Origin: Lachnoanaerobaculum sp. OBRC5-5
GTDB lineage: Bacteria > Bacillota > Clostridia > Lachnospirales > Lachnospiraceae
Reading direction: 5' to 3'
Length of the DNA stretch: 64,000 nt
Assembly (NCBI RefSeq): GCF_000296385.1
Contig: NZ_JH815185.1
Coordinates: 1,550,391 to 1,614,390 of the forward strand
Shown here: positions 52,783 to 62,258 of the stretch, in pieces
Layout of the letters: every line of letters begins with the position of its first letter
Numbering within the stretch: position 1 is the first letter of the stretch
The notes under the pieces: model-generated
What the model was told of the DNA's origin: nothing
What the model saw: only the letters and a program-made list of their open reading frames with translations
Database searches by the model: none
Program-made: the position numbers and the translations under genes

Positions 52783-52802
52783 GCATTTTTACCGAAATGC
52801 TT
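52777..52802 (-). terminator. Terminator after the GT2 gene at 52805
   Basis: AAGCATTT (minus strand) pairs with AAATGCTT around a CGGTA loop and is followed by a T-rich stretch. It separates the GT2 gene from the main operon promoter. Confidence 0.75.
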
Positions 52803-52804
52803 TA

Positions 52805-53626
52805 CTAACCGGACTTTCTAAGTACCTTATACAATCCGCCTCTTATACTGTTCGGTGCTAAAGTAATTACTGCCGTAAACATCACGCCTATGATGAATTC
52901 AAGTATATTGGTATAATGCAACTTATTTTGAGTTTTTCTAAGCTTAACATATGTAAGGAAATACCCAATTCCTCCTCTTCTGTTTGAAAAATCTCCAAGT
53001 CTTGCATTTACCAATACTTTATCTATATTAGATATTTTATATCCTTTTGCAAGCATTCTGCTCCAAAGATAATAATCTTCCAGTCCCTTCATAGGCTGAT
53101 ATCCGCCGGAATCAATAACGTCCTTTTTCCTAAATAAAACTGTCATATGATTTAAAGGATTTCTATATTTTCCGTACTTATAAAGCTCTTTGTACTTTAG
53201 CGGCATTGTCTTTGTTCTTATTATTTTACCTTCCTCAATAAACTCATTTATATATCCGCCTACAACCGATATTTGAGGGTTCTTTTTTATATAATTCACC
53301 TGTTTTTCAAATCTGTCACTGACCGCTATATCATCGCTGTCCATTCTGGCAATATAGTCACAATAACATTTTTCCAGACCTGTTTGTAACGCTGTTCCAA
53401 GTCCCATGTTTTTTTCCAACTGTATGCATGTAAAATCTATATTGCTTTCATTAAACTTTCTTATCTCTTTAGATATTATAGTTTCAAGCTCTTCGGTCAG
53501 TAATCCGTCTTTTACCAATATTACTTCCTTTGGTTTTAACGTCTGATTATATATGCTTTCCAACGCTCTTTCCAGGAATTCGGTTTTTTCCTTTATATAA
53601 ACAGACATTAACACTGAAAATTCCAA
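52805..53626 (-). CDS. Glycosyltransferase family 2
   Basis: 273 residues: GT2 with the N-terminal SVLMSVYIKEKTEFLERAL and DxD-type ARMDSDDIAVSD, then a helical C-terminal tail with one hydrophobic segment (about 240-262). It transfers a sugar to a polysaccharide or lipid carrier. The start is TTG 53626, five bases after GGGAG; a later ATG would remove the first strand. A terminator follows, so this gene is not part of the main operon. A TATAAT hexamer (53676-53681) upstream is a weak promoter candidate. Confidence 0.88.
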   Translation of the reverse strand: MEFSVLMSVYIKEKTEFLERALESIYNQTLKPKEVILVKDGLLTEELETIISKEIRKFNESNIDFTCIQLEKNMGLGTALQTGLEKCYCDYIARMDSDDIAVSDRFEKQVNYIKKNPQISVVGGYINEFIEEGKIIRTKTMPLKYKELYKYGKYRNPLNHMTVLFRKKDVIDSGGYQPMKGLEDYYLWSRMLAKGYKISNIDKVLVNARLGDFSNRRGGIGYFLTYVKLRKTQNKLHYTNILEFIIGVMFTAVITLAPNSIRGGLYKVLRKSG

Positions 53627-53726
53627 TTTTACTCCCTCTCATAATCATTTAAGCTTCATTTTAAACTTGCCTAGTATTATACCCAAGTAGCCCACACTTT
53701 TACTACCCGGCTTTATTTTATTATTC

Positions 53727-54911
53727 TTATACTTGATTAAAATTTTTCTTAATTCTCATCATTCTCACCGAATATATCGCTATCCCGGTTCCTATAACAC
53801 TAAGCAGTATATTCACACTCAAAAGTGCTCTCATTCCCATATAGTCAAGTATGGCTCCACCAAATAATGAACCGAGCACCGTACCGGCCGACATCATTCC
53901 TGACATAAACGACTGTCCGGTTGCATGATCTTCTTCTCTTACTGCCGTTCCTGTGAAATATACTGAAGCCGCGGCCATTATTGCAAAGCTGCATATCTGT
54001 GAAAATTGAGTAATATATATCATTCCGATATTAACTGACACAAAATAAAGTACCGCTCTTAATATATACCCTGCACATGCAATAATCATAAGATTTCCCA
54101 CTTTTATCTTCTTCATAATAAAAGAAAATGTAAACAAAACCGGAATCTCCACTACTGCCTGAATAAACATTGCCGTTCCAAGATTACTGCTGTTACCGCC
54201 AAGAGACTGTACAATTTGCAAAAGGTATGTCCCTATAATATTATGTGAGAAGAAAATAAAAAGCACCGCCAAAAGCATTATAGAAAAATATGGATATTTT
54301 TTTATAAAACCGATTACATTTGTTTGCTCATATTCCACACTCTCCAATGCAGATTTCTTTGTGGGCGGCATTGTGCTTACTACACATAATAATAAGGCCA
54401 TAATTATAAGGCCTGAGGCAGGTATTATTTTTGTCCCGAATCTAAGTGCCATATTACCGATAAGCAGCGCCATAATTGCATACATAGCGGATCCTGTTCC
54501 TCTTGCAACTCCAAAATTGAGTTTTATCCCTTCTCTCTCATATGCAAACAGTGCTGTATTTATCATCGGCAAATATATACTTGCTATTATATACATCGAG
54601 CCGAACAAAACTGCAATCAGCCACCTCTCTTTTACAATAAACAGCATAATACATATAAGTACATATGGTAATCCTAATAATATAATCATTCTTTTCCATG
54701 TAAGAATTTTTATTCTGTCACATAAATTCCCCGCCATAGGTTGTAATATTACTGCCACCAAACAAAATACAGCTGTAATAACACCTATCATACTATTGCC
54801 AAATCCGTTGCCCTGTAAATAAAACGCAATAAACCCGGCACTTGGGCAAAACATCATCCAATATAGCCCTTGTAATAAAATATATTGGATATTTATCTTT
54901 TTATCTTTCAT
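53727..54911 (-). CDS. MFS transporter (MFS_1-like)
   Basis: 394-residue permease with twelve transmembrane helices in two six-helix halves; the loop after helix 2 has the conserved GNLCDRIKILTWKR segment. It resembles the nucleoside- or sugar-H+ symporter-like MFS branch. The neighbours (polysaccharide genes on one side, toxin-antitoxin on the other) do not name a substrate. A 100-base gap with no obvious terminator separates it from the GT2 gene. Confidence 0.85.
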   Translation of the reverse strand: MKDKKINIQYILLQGLYWMMFCPSAGFIAFYLQGNGFGNSMIGVITAVFCLVAVILQPMAGNLCDRIKILTWKRMIILLGLPYVLICIMLFIVKERWLIAVLFGSMYIIASIYLPMINTALFAYEREGIKLNFGVARGTGSAMYAIMALLIGNMALRFGTKIIPASGLIIMALLLCVVSTMPPTKKSALESVEYEQTNVIGFIKKYPYFSIMLLAVLFIFFSHNIIGTYLLQIVQSLGGNSSNLGTAMFIQAVVEIPVLFTFSFIMKKIKVGNLMIIACAGYILRAVLYFVSVNIGMIYITQFSQICSFAIMAAASVYFTGTAVREEDHATGQSFMSGMMSAGTVLGSLFGGAILDYMGMRALLSVNILLSVIGTGIAIYSVRMMRIKKNFNQV

Positions 54912-55007
54912 TTTATGATTCCGCTTCCTATTTCCATCTCCGGCATCTTTCCTTTTTCTATATCAAAACAACACTACTTTTATTTTATCTAACGTCATAC
55001 TGCGAAA

Positions 55008-55036
55008 AGAGGAAGGAATAATCCCTTCCTCTCAAA
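55008..55036 (-). terminator. Terminator after the DUF3368 gene
   Basis: AGAGGAAGG pairs perfectly with CCTTCCTCT across a seven-base loop, followed by a T-rich sequence on the minus strand. Confidence 0.8.
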
Positions 55037-55063
55037 TCCATCCAACTGATACTATTATAAACA

Positions 55064-55558
55064 CTAACTGTCCAACCTGCTCAGAAGCATATTATAAAAC
55101 CTTTGCCCTATATGTCTTCCGGATTTCTTCAGTTGTTCAATACATTCCTTTACATCTTCAGATGTCAGCACATTTTCCTCATAAGCCACCATAATTATAC
55201 CTATGGTACCCATCACTTTATGTCCCAGTTGTTTTGATATATCTCTCCCTTTCGCTTCATCCATTAATAGTACATCTGCATTTAACTCATCTGTTAAAAT
55301 TATCGCTTCACTCTCACCAACATCAAGTCCTGTAGCTCTCCTAAGAATATCTACCGCTTCCGGACTACATACTTTTCTAACTTCAATACAATTTTCATTT
55401 CTAATTATTTGTGCTTCTTCATGGAAACGTTTGTCTACTACCAATTCATTGAACACTGCTTCCGGCAGAAATATTTTTCCAAACAGCTTTTCCAATAACC
55501 ATATCTTGTCTATCTTTAAAAGAGAAATCAACGGCGTTGTATCAGAAACCACAATCAT
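55064..55558 (-). CDS. DUF3368 (PIN-like) toxin component
   Basis: 164 residues with PIN-domain traits: VSDTTPLISLL (first Asp), VGESEAIILTDE (acidic pair) and VLLMDEAKGRDI (third acidic residue). DUF3368 proteins are usually encoded beside UPF0175 genes and act as putative ribonuclease toxins. It overlaps the upstream gene by four bases. As no activity is known in this family member, toxin function is inferred from neighbourhood and fold. Confidence 0.82.
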   Translation of the reverse strand: MIVVSDTTPLISLLKIDKIWLLEKLFGKIFLPEAVFNELVVDKRFHEEAQIIRNENCIEVRKVCSPEAVDILRRATGLDVGESEAIILTDELNADVLLMDEAKGRDISKQLGHKVMGTIGIIMVAYEENVLTSEDVKECIEQLKKSGRHIGQRFYNMLLSRLDS

Positions 55559-55845
55559 AGTCGTGACCTTATACTTTTTAACTGCTTAAATGTATTTATA
55601 TCTTCTTCCAAATCATCTTGTATAAAATCATAATATGAATATCCAAGTTTATCATAAATCGTAATCAATTCCGACTTACTGATACCTAAGATTTCTGCTG
55701 CTCGTCCATGTGATATTGTTTGGTTATATATATATGGATATAAAAGCAAAGCATTTCTTCTAAGCTCAGACTCAGGATCTATTGCGACAAGATACCTTGA
55801 CATACCTATGGGCACATTAATAGTTACTGTCTCTGTAGTTACCAT
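55555..55845 (-). CDS. UPF0175-family antitoxin
   Basis: About 96 residues with the UPF0175 start TVTINVPIGMSRYL and a helix-turn-helix-like middle (NQTISHGRAAEILGISKSEL) that would bind DNA. The start was moved from 55878 to ATG 55845, which follows GGAGGG. It is the first gene of the antitoxin-toxin pair and likely autoregulates the promoter just upstream. Confidence 0.85.
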   Translation of the reverse strand: MVTTETVTINVPIGMSRYLVAIDPESELRRNALLLYPYIYNQTISHGRAAEILGISKSELITIYDKLGYSYYDFIQDDLEEDINTFKQLKSIRSRL

Positions 55846-55877
55846 ATTATCCCTCCATATGTTTTTTATTAAGTACA

Positions 55878-55906
55878 ATTATATATTTTTTATATATGCT
55901 ATGCAA
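55878..55906 (-). promoter_or_regulatory. Promoter of the antitoxin-toxin pair
   Basis: Minus strand TTGCAT (55901-55906), 17-base spacer, consensus TATAAT (55878-55883). It is 33 bases before the antitoxin start. Confidence 0.75.
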
Positions 55907-55966
55907 CTATTTTATAAAAGCTATTGTAGACTTCTATCAAAGTACTATAAAAATTCATTTTTCATT

Positions 55967-56626
55967 TTATACTTCTATTTCCTTACTTATCCAGTCTATT
56001 ACTTCATCAAGGTCAACCTTTACATCATCAACTTTTGATCTTATTTCATCTGTCGGTTCTATTGTATCAGGCACCATTATCACTCTTGCACCTGCTGCAA
56101 TTCCGGCATTTAACCCGTTTACAGAGTCTTCCAGTACAAGGCTTTCACCTATATCCGTTTTCACCTTGTTTGCCGCTTTTAAAAATATATCCGGTGCCGG
56201 CTTACCGTTTTCTATCTCATCACCACAGGTAAAATCATCAAAATAGTCATATACATTTGCCATTTTAAGATATTTTATTGCTATCTCTCTCTTAGTTGAT
56301 GTCGCAAGACAGGCCTTAATATTGTTTTCCTTCAAATATTTAAGTAAATTATCAAGTCCCTTTTTCTTTGTCAATCCATGCTCTCTTATATGAGAAACAA
56401 TATATTCCTCTCTGGCATCCCTGCCCTTTTCTATATCAAATTCATCGCCTGCGTCAGCTCTCAAAATCTCATATACCAATGCTCTGTTTGCGCCCTTTAT
56501 CTTAAGTATAGCCTCATCACTTATTTTGCATCCCTGTAATACTGCCGCATTCTGCCATGCTTTTCCATACAGTCTTTCTGTGTCAAACATCAGACCGTCC
56601 ATATCAAATAAAACCGCTTTTATCAT
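55967..56626 (-). CDS. HAD-family phosphatase (beta-phosphoglucomutase-like)
   Basis: 219-residue haloacid dehalogenase-like hydrolase. Motif I is FDMDGLMFDTE with both Asp, motif II contains ATSTK, and motif III/IV is GKPAPDIFL...VLEDSVNG. The helical cap inserted after motif I (about 20-85) puts it in the PGMB-like subfamily, but no substrate can be named. A single gene between the toxin-antitoxin pair and the helicase operon. Confidence 0.93.
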   Translation of the reverse strand: MIKAVLFDMDGLMFDTERLYGKAWQNAAVLQGCKISDEAILKIKGANRALVYEILRADAGDEFDIEKGRDAREEYIVSHIREHGLTKKKGLDNLLKYLKENNIKACLATSTKREIAIKYLKMANVYDYFDDFTCGDEIENGKPAPDIFLKAANKVKTDIGESLVLEDSVNGLNAGIAAGARVIMVPDTIEPTDEIRSKVDDVKVDLDEVIDWISKEIEV

Positions 56627-56722
56627 TATTATATCCGCCTTTTATTACTTTATATTAAGATAACATTTTTTTATATTAAAAGCCATAAATTATATTTATA
56701 TTCCATCACTTGCAGTATTTCA

Positions 56723-58945
56723 TCAAATTACTTTATCCTTCCAACCTATTACCCGCTCTCTCATCCCCTCTATATCCAGTACTCCATAGGCAAAACCCTT
56801 TCTTACAAGTTCTTCAGGAACAAATTCATCATATTTTTCAAATACAGGTACTTCCTTTTCATAAACCAAAGACATAGAATCTATTTCCTCTGCCGCTTTT
56901 TCGCTGACTATCTTATAGAATTCTTTTTCACTTACATTCATAGTAAATTGTATAAAATACGGCCTTGAGGGATTTAAACCTTTAAGTCCAAGTTCTTTTG
57001 CACAATGTACCTTTAAAAATCTCTCAAGTGCCAAAAACGCATGACTTCCAAGCCATGGAAATAAAGCCCACATATTCCCTCCAAGATGTATTAGCGGCTT
57101 ATTTGACAACTCGGCCTTTTTAGAGCAATCTCTGGCTTGTGCCAGTCTGCATCTACCATGACTCATCAAATACATATATGTATCTGATGAACTGAGTACA
57201 TCTTTCATTTTCTCCAGTACATGAGTATGTATATCTCCCGGAACATCTCCAAAATAAGCCGGAATATTTCCCTTTACCAAGCTTACATATATTGCTCTTC
57301 TTTTATGATCTACTTCCTCCACAATCCACACTCTACCTGCAATTGCAACTTTACCTCCTCTTTCCGGTGGTCTCACAACAGTTCCAAGTTCCTGTGAATC
57401 AGTTCTCACGGAATATTCTATATTCTCCTGAAAAACAGCATAAAATTTATAGTTATTTACAATTCTTTCACCCGAAATCCCCACTATAAGTCCACCGTTT
57501 TCAGTCCTGTTTATATGATCTGTCTTAAGCAAATGGAGCAACAAAAGCCTAAAATCATCTCGACTTATCCTTCTAAATGCAGACAGGCTAAGAACTCTTG
57601 ATGCCAGCTCGGCAGGTGTCATTTCTCCCATTGAAGCTAATGTGCTCATTGTTTGGTGGTAGAGCAAACTATATGGGAGTCTGTCAAGCCTTGGAGGCTC
57701 CACAAATCTTTCTTCCACATAGAGCTGTACCAAAGCTATACCCTGTACAAGATACCATGGTATCATTTCAGGCATCATTGCTCTTGGCTCCGGGTGATCT
57801 TCCCTCATCACAAACCACATTTCAGAAGGTGCTCCTCTCCTTCCTGTTCTTCCAAGTCTTTGCAAAAATCCGGATACTGTAAAAGGAGCATCTATTTGAA
57901 ATGCTCTCTCAAGTCTTCCTATATCAATTCCCAATTCAAGTGTCGCAGTAGCACATATCGATATCAAGGAATCCTCATCCTTCATCTCCTCTTCCGCACT
58001 CTCTCTATATGAAGCTGAGAGATTGCCGTGATGTATTAAAAATCTGTCGGATTCGTGATTTACCTCACAGTACTGTCTCAACTGTTGGCATACAATCTCA
58101 CATTCTTCTCTTGAGTTTGTAAATACCAGACACTTTTTCCCTTTTGTATGTTCAAATATATAAGCAAGTCCGGGATTTGCGCCTTTCGGTGCGTACCCGG
58201 TTTTTACCTCCTTTGCCGTATCCTCATAATCAATAGCCTGCGGCTCTGTATTAAAGAAATGTTCCATTGATAATCTCCAGGTTTCCTTTCCTCTATCAAA
58301 CTCAGGTATCAATGTTTTTCTCTTGCTTCCGGATGAAAGAAAATTCCCGGCAAGCCTCGGATTTCCTATGGTAGCGGAAAGCCCCACTCTTCTCGGATTA
58401 CATCCTGCCATCTTGCAAAGCCTTTCTATAAGACAAAATGTCTGTAAACCTCTGTCAGCTCGCAGCAAAGAATGTATTTCATCAATTACTATAAATCTTA
58501 GATCATGAAAAAGAGACGATATTTCCATATGCTTATTTATCATCAATGATTCCAATGATTCAGGTGTTATCTGTAAAATACCTGAAGGCTTTTTTAACAG
58601 TTTTCTCTTACCGGTCTGAGTCACATCACCATGCCATCTTGTTACCTTAATATCCGCTTCTTCACATATAAAATTCAGCCTTGAAAACTGGTCGTTTATA
58701 AGAGCTTTTAGCGGTGCTATATAAAGTACTCCCACACTGCTTGAAGGATTTTCCTCAAGCAAAGTCAATATCGGAAAGAATGCCGCCTCTGTTTTTCCTG
58801 AAGCTGTAGATGCCGTTAAAAGCAGGTTTTCATCAGTATTAAATAAAACGTCTGCAGCAGCATTTTGCACACATCTAAGCATCTGCCATCCCGAATTATA
58901 AATATATTCCCTTATAAAAGGAGCATATCTTTCATACGTGTTCAT
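56723..58945 (-). CDS. Lhr-like DEAD/DEAH helicase (BrxHI-like)
   Basis: 740-residue superfamily 2 helicase. Motifs in order: TASGKTEAAFFP (I, near residue 47), VIDEIHSLL (II, near 155), LSATIGN (III), VFTNSREE (IV), CATATLELGIDIG (V) and QRLGRTGRRG (VI, near 363). The C-terminal half follows the Lhr pattern with a winged-helix-like part and no extra domain. It ends the operon and overlaps the ATPase gene by four bases (ATGA). In BREX type 2 systems this kind of helicase (BrxHI) is also next to BrxD. Role in defence here is an inference. Confidence 0.88.
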   Translation of the reverse strand: MNTYERYAPFIREYIYNSGWQMLRCVQNAAADVLFNTDENLLLTASTASGKTEAAFFPILTLLEENPSSSVGVLYIAPLKALINDQFSRLNFICEEADIKVTRWHGDVTQTGKRKLLKKPSGILQITPESLESLMINKHMEISSLFHDLRFIVIDEIHSLLRADRGLQTFCLIERLCKMAGCNPRRVGLSATIGNPRLAGNFLSSGSKRKTLIPEFDRGKETWRLSMEHFFNTEPQAIDYEDTAKEVKTGYAPKGANPGLAYIFEHTKGKKCLVFTNSREECEIVCQQLRQYCEVNHESDRFLIHHGNLSASYRESAEEEMKDEDSLISICATATLELGIDIGRLERAFQIDAPFTVSGFLQRLGRTGRRGAPSEMWFVMREDHPEPRAMMPEMIPWYLVQGIALVQLYVEERFVEPPRLDRLPYSLLYHQTMSTLASMGEMTPAELASRVLSLSAFRRISRDDFRLLLLHLLKTDHINRTENGGLIVGISGERIVNNYKFYAVFQENIEYSVRTDSQELGTVVRPPERGGKVAIAGRVWIVEEVDHKRRAIYVSLVKGNIPAYFGDVPGDIHTHVLEKMKDVLSSSDTYMYLMSHGRCRLAQARDCSKKAELSNKPLIHLGGNMWALFPWLGSHAFLALERFLKVHCAKELGLKGLNPSRPYFIQFTMNVSEKEFYKIVSEKAAEEIDSMSLVYEKEVPVFEKYDEFVPEELVRKGFAYGVLDIEGMRERVIGWKDKVI

Positions 58946-60270
58946 AATGTAAACTCCACAAAATTTTCATCGGTATTATCTGATACCGCCTCCGACTTCG
59001 CAAAAGAGAAATCGGGAGATTCCAAAAGTTCATTTATTTTTAAATCCGGATTTTGATATATAAGATCCAAAAGCTCAATAAAATCCCTTATAACTTCTCT
59101 TGGAGTAATATTTTCTGTCGCTCCTATTCTAAAATACTCAAGTTTTATAAAATCATCCAACTCTATATCACTTAGTTTCCTATTATAGCCATAGAGTCCG
59201 GCATGCATATCTGAGAGTTTTTCACATAGTACAAGCATCTCCTCCGGAGTCAGTGCTTCAAGCCTTATTACAGGTGAGAGCAGATCTCTCATACCCGGCT
59301 TTGAAAATTTACCTTCCGAGAGTCTTGAACGAAGAGCCTCATAGCTGTATATTCCTCTTCTCTTATCTTCCAATGTCTGTGGCGTTGCACCCATTATAAT
59401 TCCGAGATATTTCGCCTTCCCCTGCAATGTGTCATTATACATTGTAAGCATCTTTTCATAATTATATTGTCTGGTAACAGCATTAGGTATCTTATATATA
59501 TTTACAAGTTCATCTACCATAATCATCATTCCGCTATAACCCGCAAGTCTGAAAAACATAGCAAACAGCTTTAAATACTCATACCAGTCCTCATCTGTGA
59601 TAATTATATTAACCCCAAGTGCTTCTTTTGCACCCGTCTTTGTGCTGTATTCACCTCTAAACCAACGAACGATTTTCATCTTTGTTTCATCGTCCCCGTC
59701 TATATAGGCATGATAGTATTTAGACAGTAGTGAACCGAACTCAAATCCGTGGACCATCTCTGAAAGTCCGGATATTACGGTAAATATTTTCTTATCCACC
59801 TCATCTAAAAGTTCTTTGCTTCCCGGTAATACTCCACGTTTTTCTATACAATCAGTCTGAATATTATTTATCCATTTGTCTAAAAGTAATGTTATTGCTC
59901 CACCTTCAGGCTTTGTTTTTGTAGACAAATTTCCTATAAGCTCTCTATATGTGGCAAGCCCCTGTCCTTTAGTTCCCTGCAGCCTTCTTTCCGGCGAAAG
60001 ATCCGCATCCGCTACTATAAAGCCCTTATCCATCACATAATTTCTTATAGTCTGTAATAAAAAGCTCTTTCCGCTACCGTATTTACCTACAATAAATCTA
60101 AATGAAGCACCACCTTCTGCCACTATATCCAAATCATGCAGCAATGCCTCTATCTCGTTTTTTCTGCCGACTGTAATATATGGCAAACCTGTTCTTGGAA
60201 CCACACCTCCCTTAAGTGAATTAATCAATGTTTGAGCAATTCTCTTAGGTACCTTTTTATCTTCATTCAT
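58942..60270 (-). CDS. BrxD-like ATP-binding protein (DUF2791)
   Basis: 442-residue P-loop ATPase. Walker A is GKYGSGKSFLLQ (near residue 65), preceded by GRKNEIEALLHDLD; Walker B is MIMVDELVN (near 250). The N-terminal opening AQTLINSLKGGVVPRTGLPYI and the PERRLQG segment after strand 2 are characteristic of the BrxD/DUF2791 family. It overlaps the TerB gene by eight bases upstream and the helicase gene by four bases downstream, so all three are made together. Confidence 0.88.
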   Translation of the reverse strand: MNEDKKVPKRIAQTLINSLKGGVVPRTGLPYITVGRKNEIEALLHDLDIVAEGGASFRFIVGKYGSGKSFLLQTIRNYVMDKGFIVADADLSPERRLQGTKGQGLATYRELIGNLSTKTKPEGGAITLLLDKWINNIQTDCIEKRGVLPGSKELLDEVDKKIFTVISGLSEMVHGFEFGSLLSKYYHAYIDGDDETKMKIVRWFRGEYSTKTGAKEALGVNIIITDEDWYEYLKLFAMFFRLAGYSGMMIMVDELVNIYKIPNAVTRQYNYEKMLTMYNDTLQGKAKYLGIIMGATPQTLEDKRRGIYSYEALRSRLSEGKFSKPGMRDLLSPVIRLEALTPEEMLVLCEKLSDMHAGLYGYNRKLSDIELDDFIKLEYFRIGATENITPREVIRDFIELLDLIYQNPDLKINELLESPDFSFAKSEAVSDNTDENFVEFTL

Positions 60271-62170
60271 ATATCTCTCCTATGATATTCAAAATATCCT
60301 CTCTATAATCCTCTACCAAATATATTTCATCGCCTTCACATTCCAATATATTGTCACCTATATCTTCAAAGAAAGTCTCATTTATATTGTCGGTAATAAT
60401 TGATGTAAACAGATTATTTGACTTTATCAGACTTTTATAATCCTTTCCTGCAATAATAAACTTTAGGATCTTTAAATTTATATTATCTGATATTTCCGGC
60501 GGTTTATCAAAATCTAAGTTTTCTGATTTACTCTGATTACCGTCATTATATTTTATAGAATTCTTTTCGATAGTATTTTGTATATCAGCCTTTTCAACTA
60601 TATCTGTATTTATCACCTGAGAATGTATACAATCTTCATCTACAAGCAAACTTGTCTTTGTAATTTCCGCATCGTTTCGAATCTTTTTTAATGCAGAAAA
60701 GTCTATATTTATCAGGTTTCTTTCATTGTGTTTTATTTTCTTAAGAGCTTCGTTAAATGCAGATGCAATAATGGTGGCAATCCGGGTATCTTCAATACTT
60801 GGTTTCAAATAATATCCAAGCTTAAATTCATCTCTGATCAATCTGTCAATTTCATGGACTATAGATGCAAGTTTCTTCTTATTAAAGTATGCTCTTATAT
60901 AAGATTTTTCCTTCCACCTGCCTGTTTTGCAATGATAAGACCTCACCCCGTTTACTATATATTCTGCATCTTCCTCTGTTTTATCATTCCAATAAACCGC
61001 ATTTAATAACGGATATATGCTTCTGTTTTGCAGCCTCCCAAAGCAATGTGTAAATATACTTTTGCCGTCAATATTTCCGCTCTTTAATATATATTTCCAC
61101 ACATAGGCATATATAATTATACTTTTCTCTCTTTCCTTTTTAATACTTACGGAATTTAAAAATCTCTTACCGGCAAAAAAACATATGGCATCAAATATTT
61201 CCATATCTTCATAATCTTCGGATTTTTTCAAAATTTCAAGTGCATGATCTCTGTCTAATATCTCTTTATCAATATATTTTTTTACCTCATCCACCGGAAA
61301 GCCTTTAACAAGCAAATACTCAAAATACCATCTGTGTAAATTCCTTTTTATCTGTGTATTATCTTCTAAAAAACCGCCTTCTATAAATTCTTCTTCAAAC
61401 TCTTTAAGTTTGTTCAAACTCTCAACAGATGAAGAACTGCCTATGCCGCAAAGAAGCTCATAGATATATAGGTAAATAAAGGATGTAAAGGTTTTGTTAT
61501 ATACGCCGTTCCTAACTTCAGTTCTCCATGTGAAATAAGTTCTCAATTGTTTATCACTCAAATCATGGTATGTAGTAAAATAACCCGAAATATCACATAC
61601 CTGCCCATGATAATCATCCTCATAATCTTCCATAAACTTGGCCTGCCTATAGAAGTTTCTAGCTCTTAATTGTCCGGAATAATCATCATATCTATACAGT
61701 TTTCTCATTTCAGTGATTTTCTCCGGGATACACTCCTTTTTCTTTAGAAAATCACTCCCTTTTGCAAATGGTAAAGGCGTATCCGTATATACAGTTTTAC
61801 TTTTACCTGTATCTGATAAAGCTGTGTCTTTAGACGGATTGCCTTGCAATATCGCATTATCAAATAATTCAAATATATAATCTCTATCAGTTTTATCATT
61901 AAATGATATGCCTATCCAACTACTACCATGCATACGCAAAGGATCAACTATATACTCTTTTATCCTGTCAGATAAACTTGCTTCATATTTCAAATCACAA
62001 TGTTCCATCCATCTTCCGGTATCGGAATTCCACTCCTTTATAAGAAGCGCAATCATCTTTCCCGTTAAAGGATGGCACAGTCTTGACATAGTTAAAGAGC
62101 TATCCCATCTGTCGGACTCTTCAATATTATGTTTTTCTTTTATATAATCTAACAGCTCCTTTAATTCCAT
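60263..62170 (-). CDS. TerB-N / TerB-C domain protein
   Basis: 635 residues. Residues about 165-270 match TerB-N, with YSGQLRARNFYRQAKFM and DLSDKQLRTYFTWRTEVRNG; the C-terminal region (about 430-635) matches TerB-C with IDFSALKKIRNDAEITKTSLL. A central helical part links the two. TerB-type proteins were first named in tellurite resistance operons, and standalone versions associate with DNA-processing genes; no direct role is known for this one. AAGGATGG precedes the ATG. The first gene of the three-gene operon, so it may sense or scaffold the ATPase-helicase pair. Confidence 0.85.
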   Translation of the reverse strand: MELKELLDYIKEKHNIEESDRWDSSLTMSRLCHPLTGKMIALLIKEWNSDTGRWMEHCDLKYEASLSDRIKEYIVDPLRMHGSSWIGISFNDKTDRDYIFELFDNAILQGNPSKDTALSDTGKSKTVYTDTPLPFAKGSDFLKKKECIPEKITEMRKLYRYDDYSGQLRARNFYRQAKFMEDYEDDYHGQVCDISGYFTTYHDLSDKQLRTYFTWRTEVRNGVYNKTFTSFIYLYIYELLCGIGSSSSVESLNKLKEFEEEFIEGGFLEDNTQIKRNLHRWYFEYLLVKGFPVDEVKKYIDKEILDRDHALEILKKSEDYEDMEIFDAICFFAGKRFLNSVSIKKEREKSIIIYAYVWKYILKSGNIDGKSIFTHCFGRLQNRSIYPLLNAVYWNDKTEEDAEYIVNGVRSYHCKTGRWKEKSYIRAYFNKKKLASIVHEIDRLIRDEFKLGYYLKPSIEDTRIATIIASAFNEALKKIKHNERNLINIDFSALKKIRNDAEITKTSLLVDEDCIHSQVINTDIVEKADIQNTIEKNSIKYNDGNQSKSENLDFDKPPEISDNINLKILKFIIAGKDYKSLIKSNNLFTSIITDNINETFFEDIGDNILECEGDEIYLVEDYREDILNIIGEIYE

Positions 62171-62189
62171 TTGTCCATCCTTCTTTAAT

Positions 62190-62242
62190 CACAAAAAGGT
62201 CTGAATCCTCTTACAAGAAAACTTGTATCAGGTTTCAGACCT
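62190..62242 (-). terminator. Large hairpin terminator just upstream of the TerB gene
   Basis: AGGTCTGAA (62234-62242 on the minus strand) pairs with TTCAGACCT (62197-62205); inside, TACAAG pairs with CTTGTA; the minus strand then reads into TTTTTG. It ends the broken exonuclease gene transcript and stands only 27 bases before the TerB ATG, with no room for a promoter in between. Confidence 0.85.
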
Positions 62243-62258
62243 GTAGGCATCACTAATA

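Noticed and set aside
53657-53720. Inverted GTAG/CTAC segments as a terminator after the MFS gene
   Set aside because: The pairing is only four bases with mismatches around it and there is no proper T run, so it was not listed.
56723-62170. A complete BREX system
   Set aside because: Only BrxD-like and BrxHI-like proteins are seen; no PglX methylase, PglZ, BrxC/PglY or other BREX genes are in the window.
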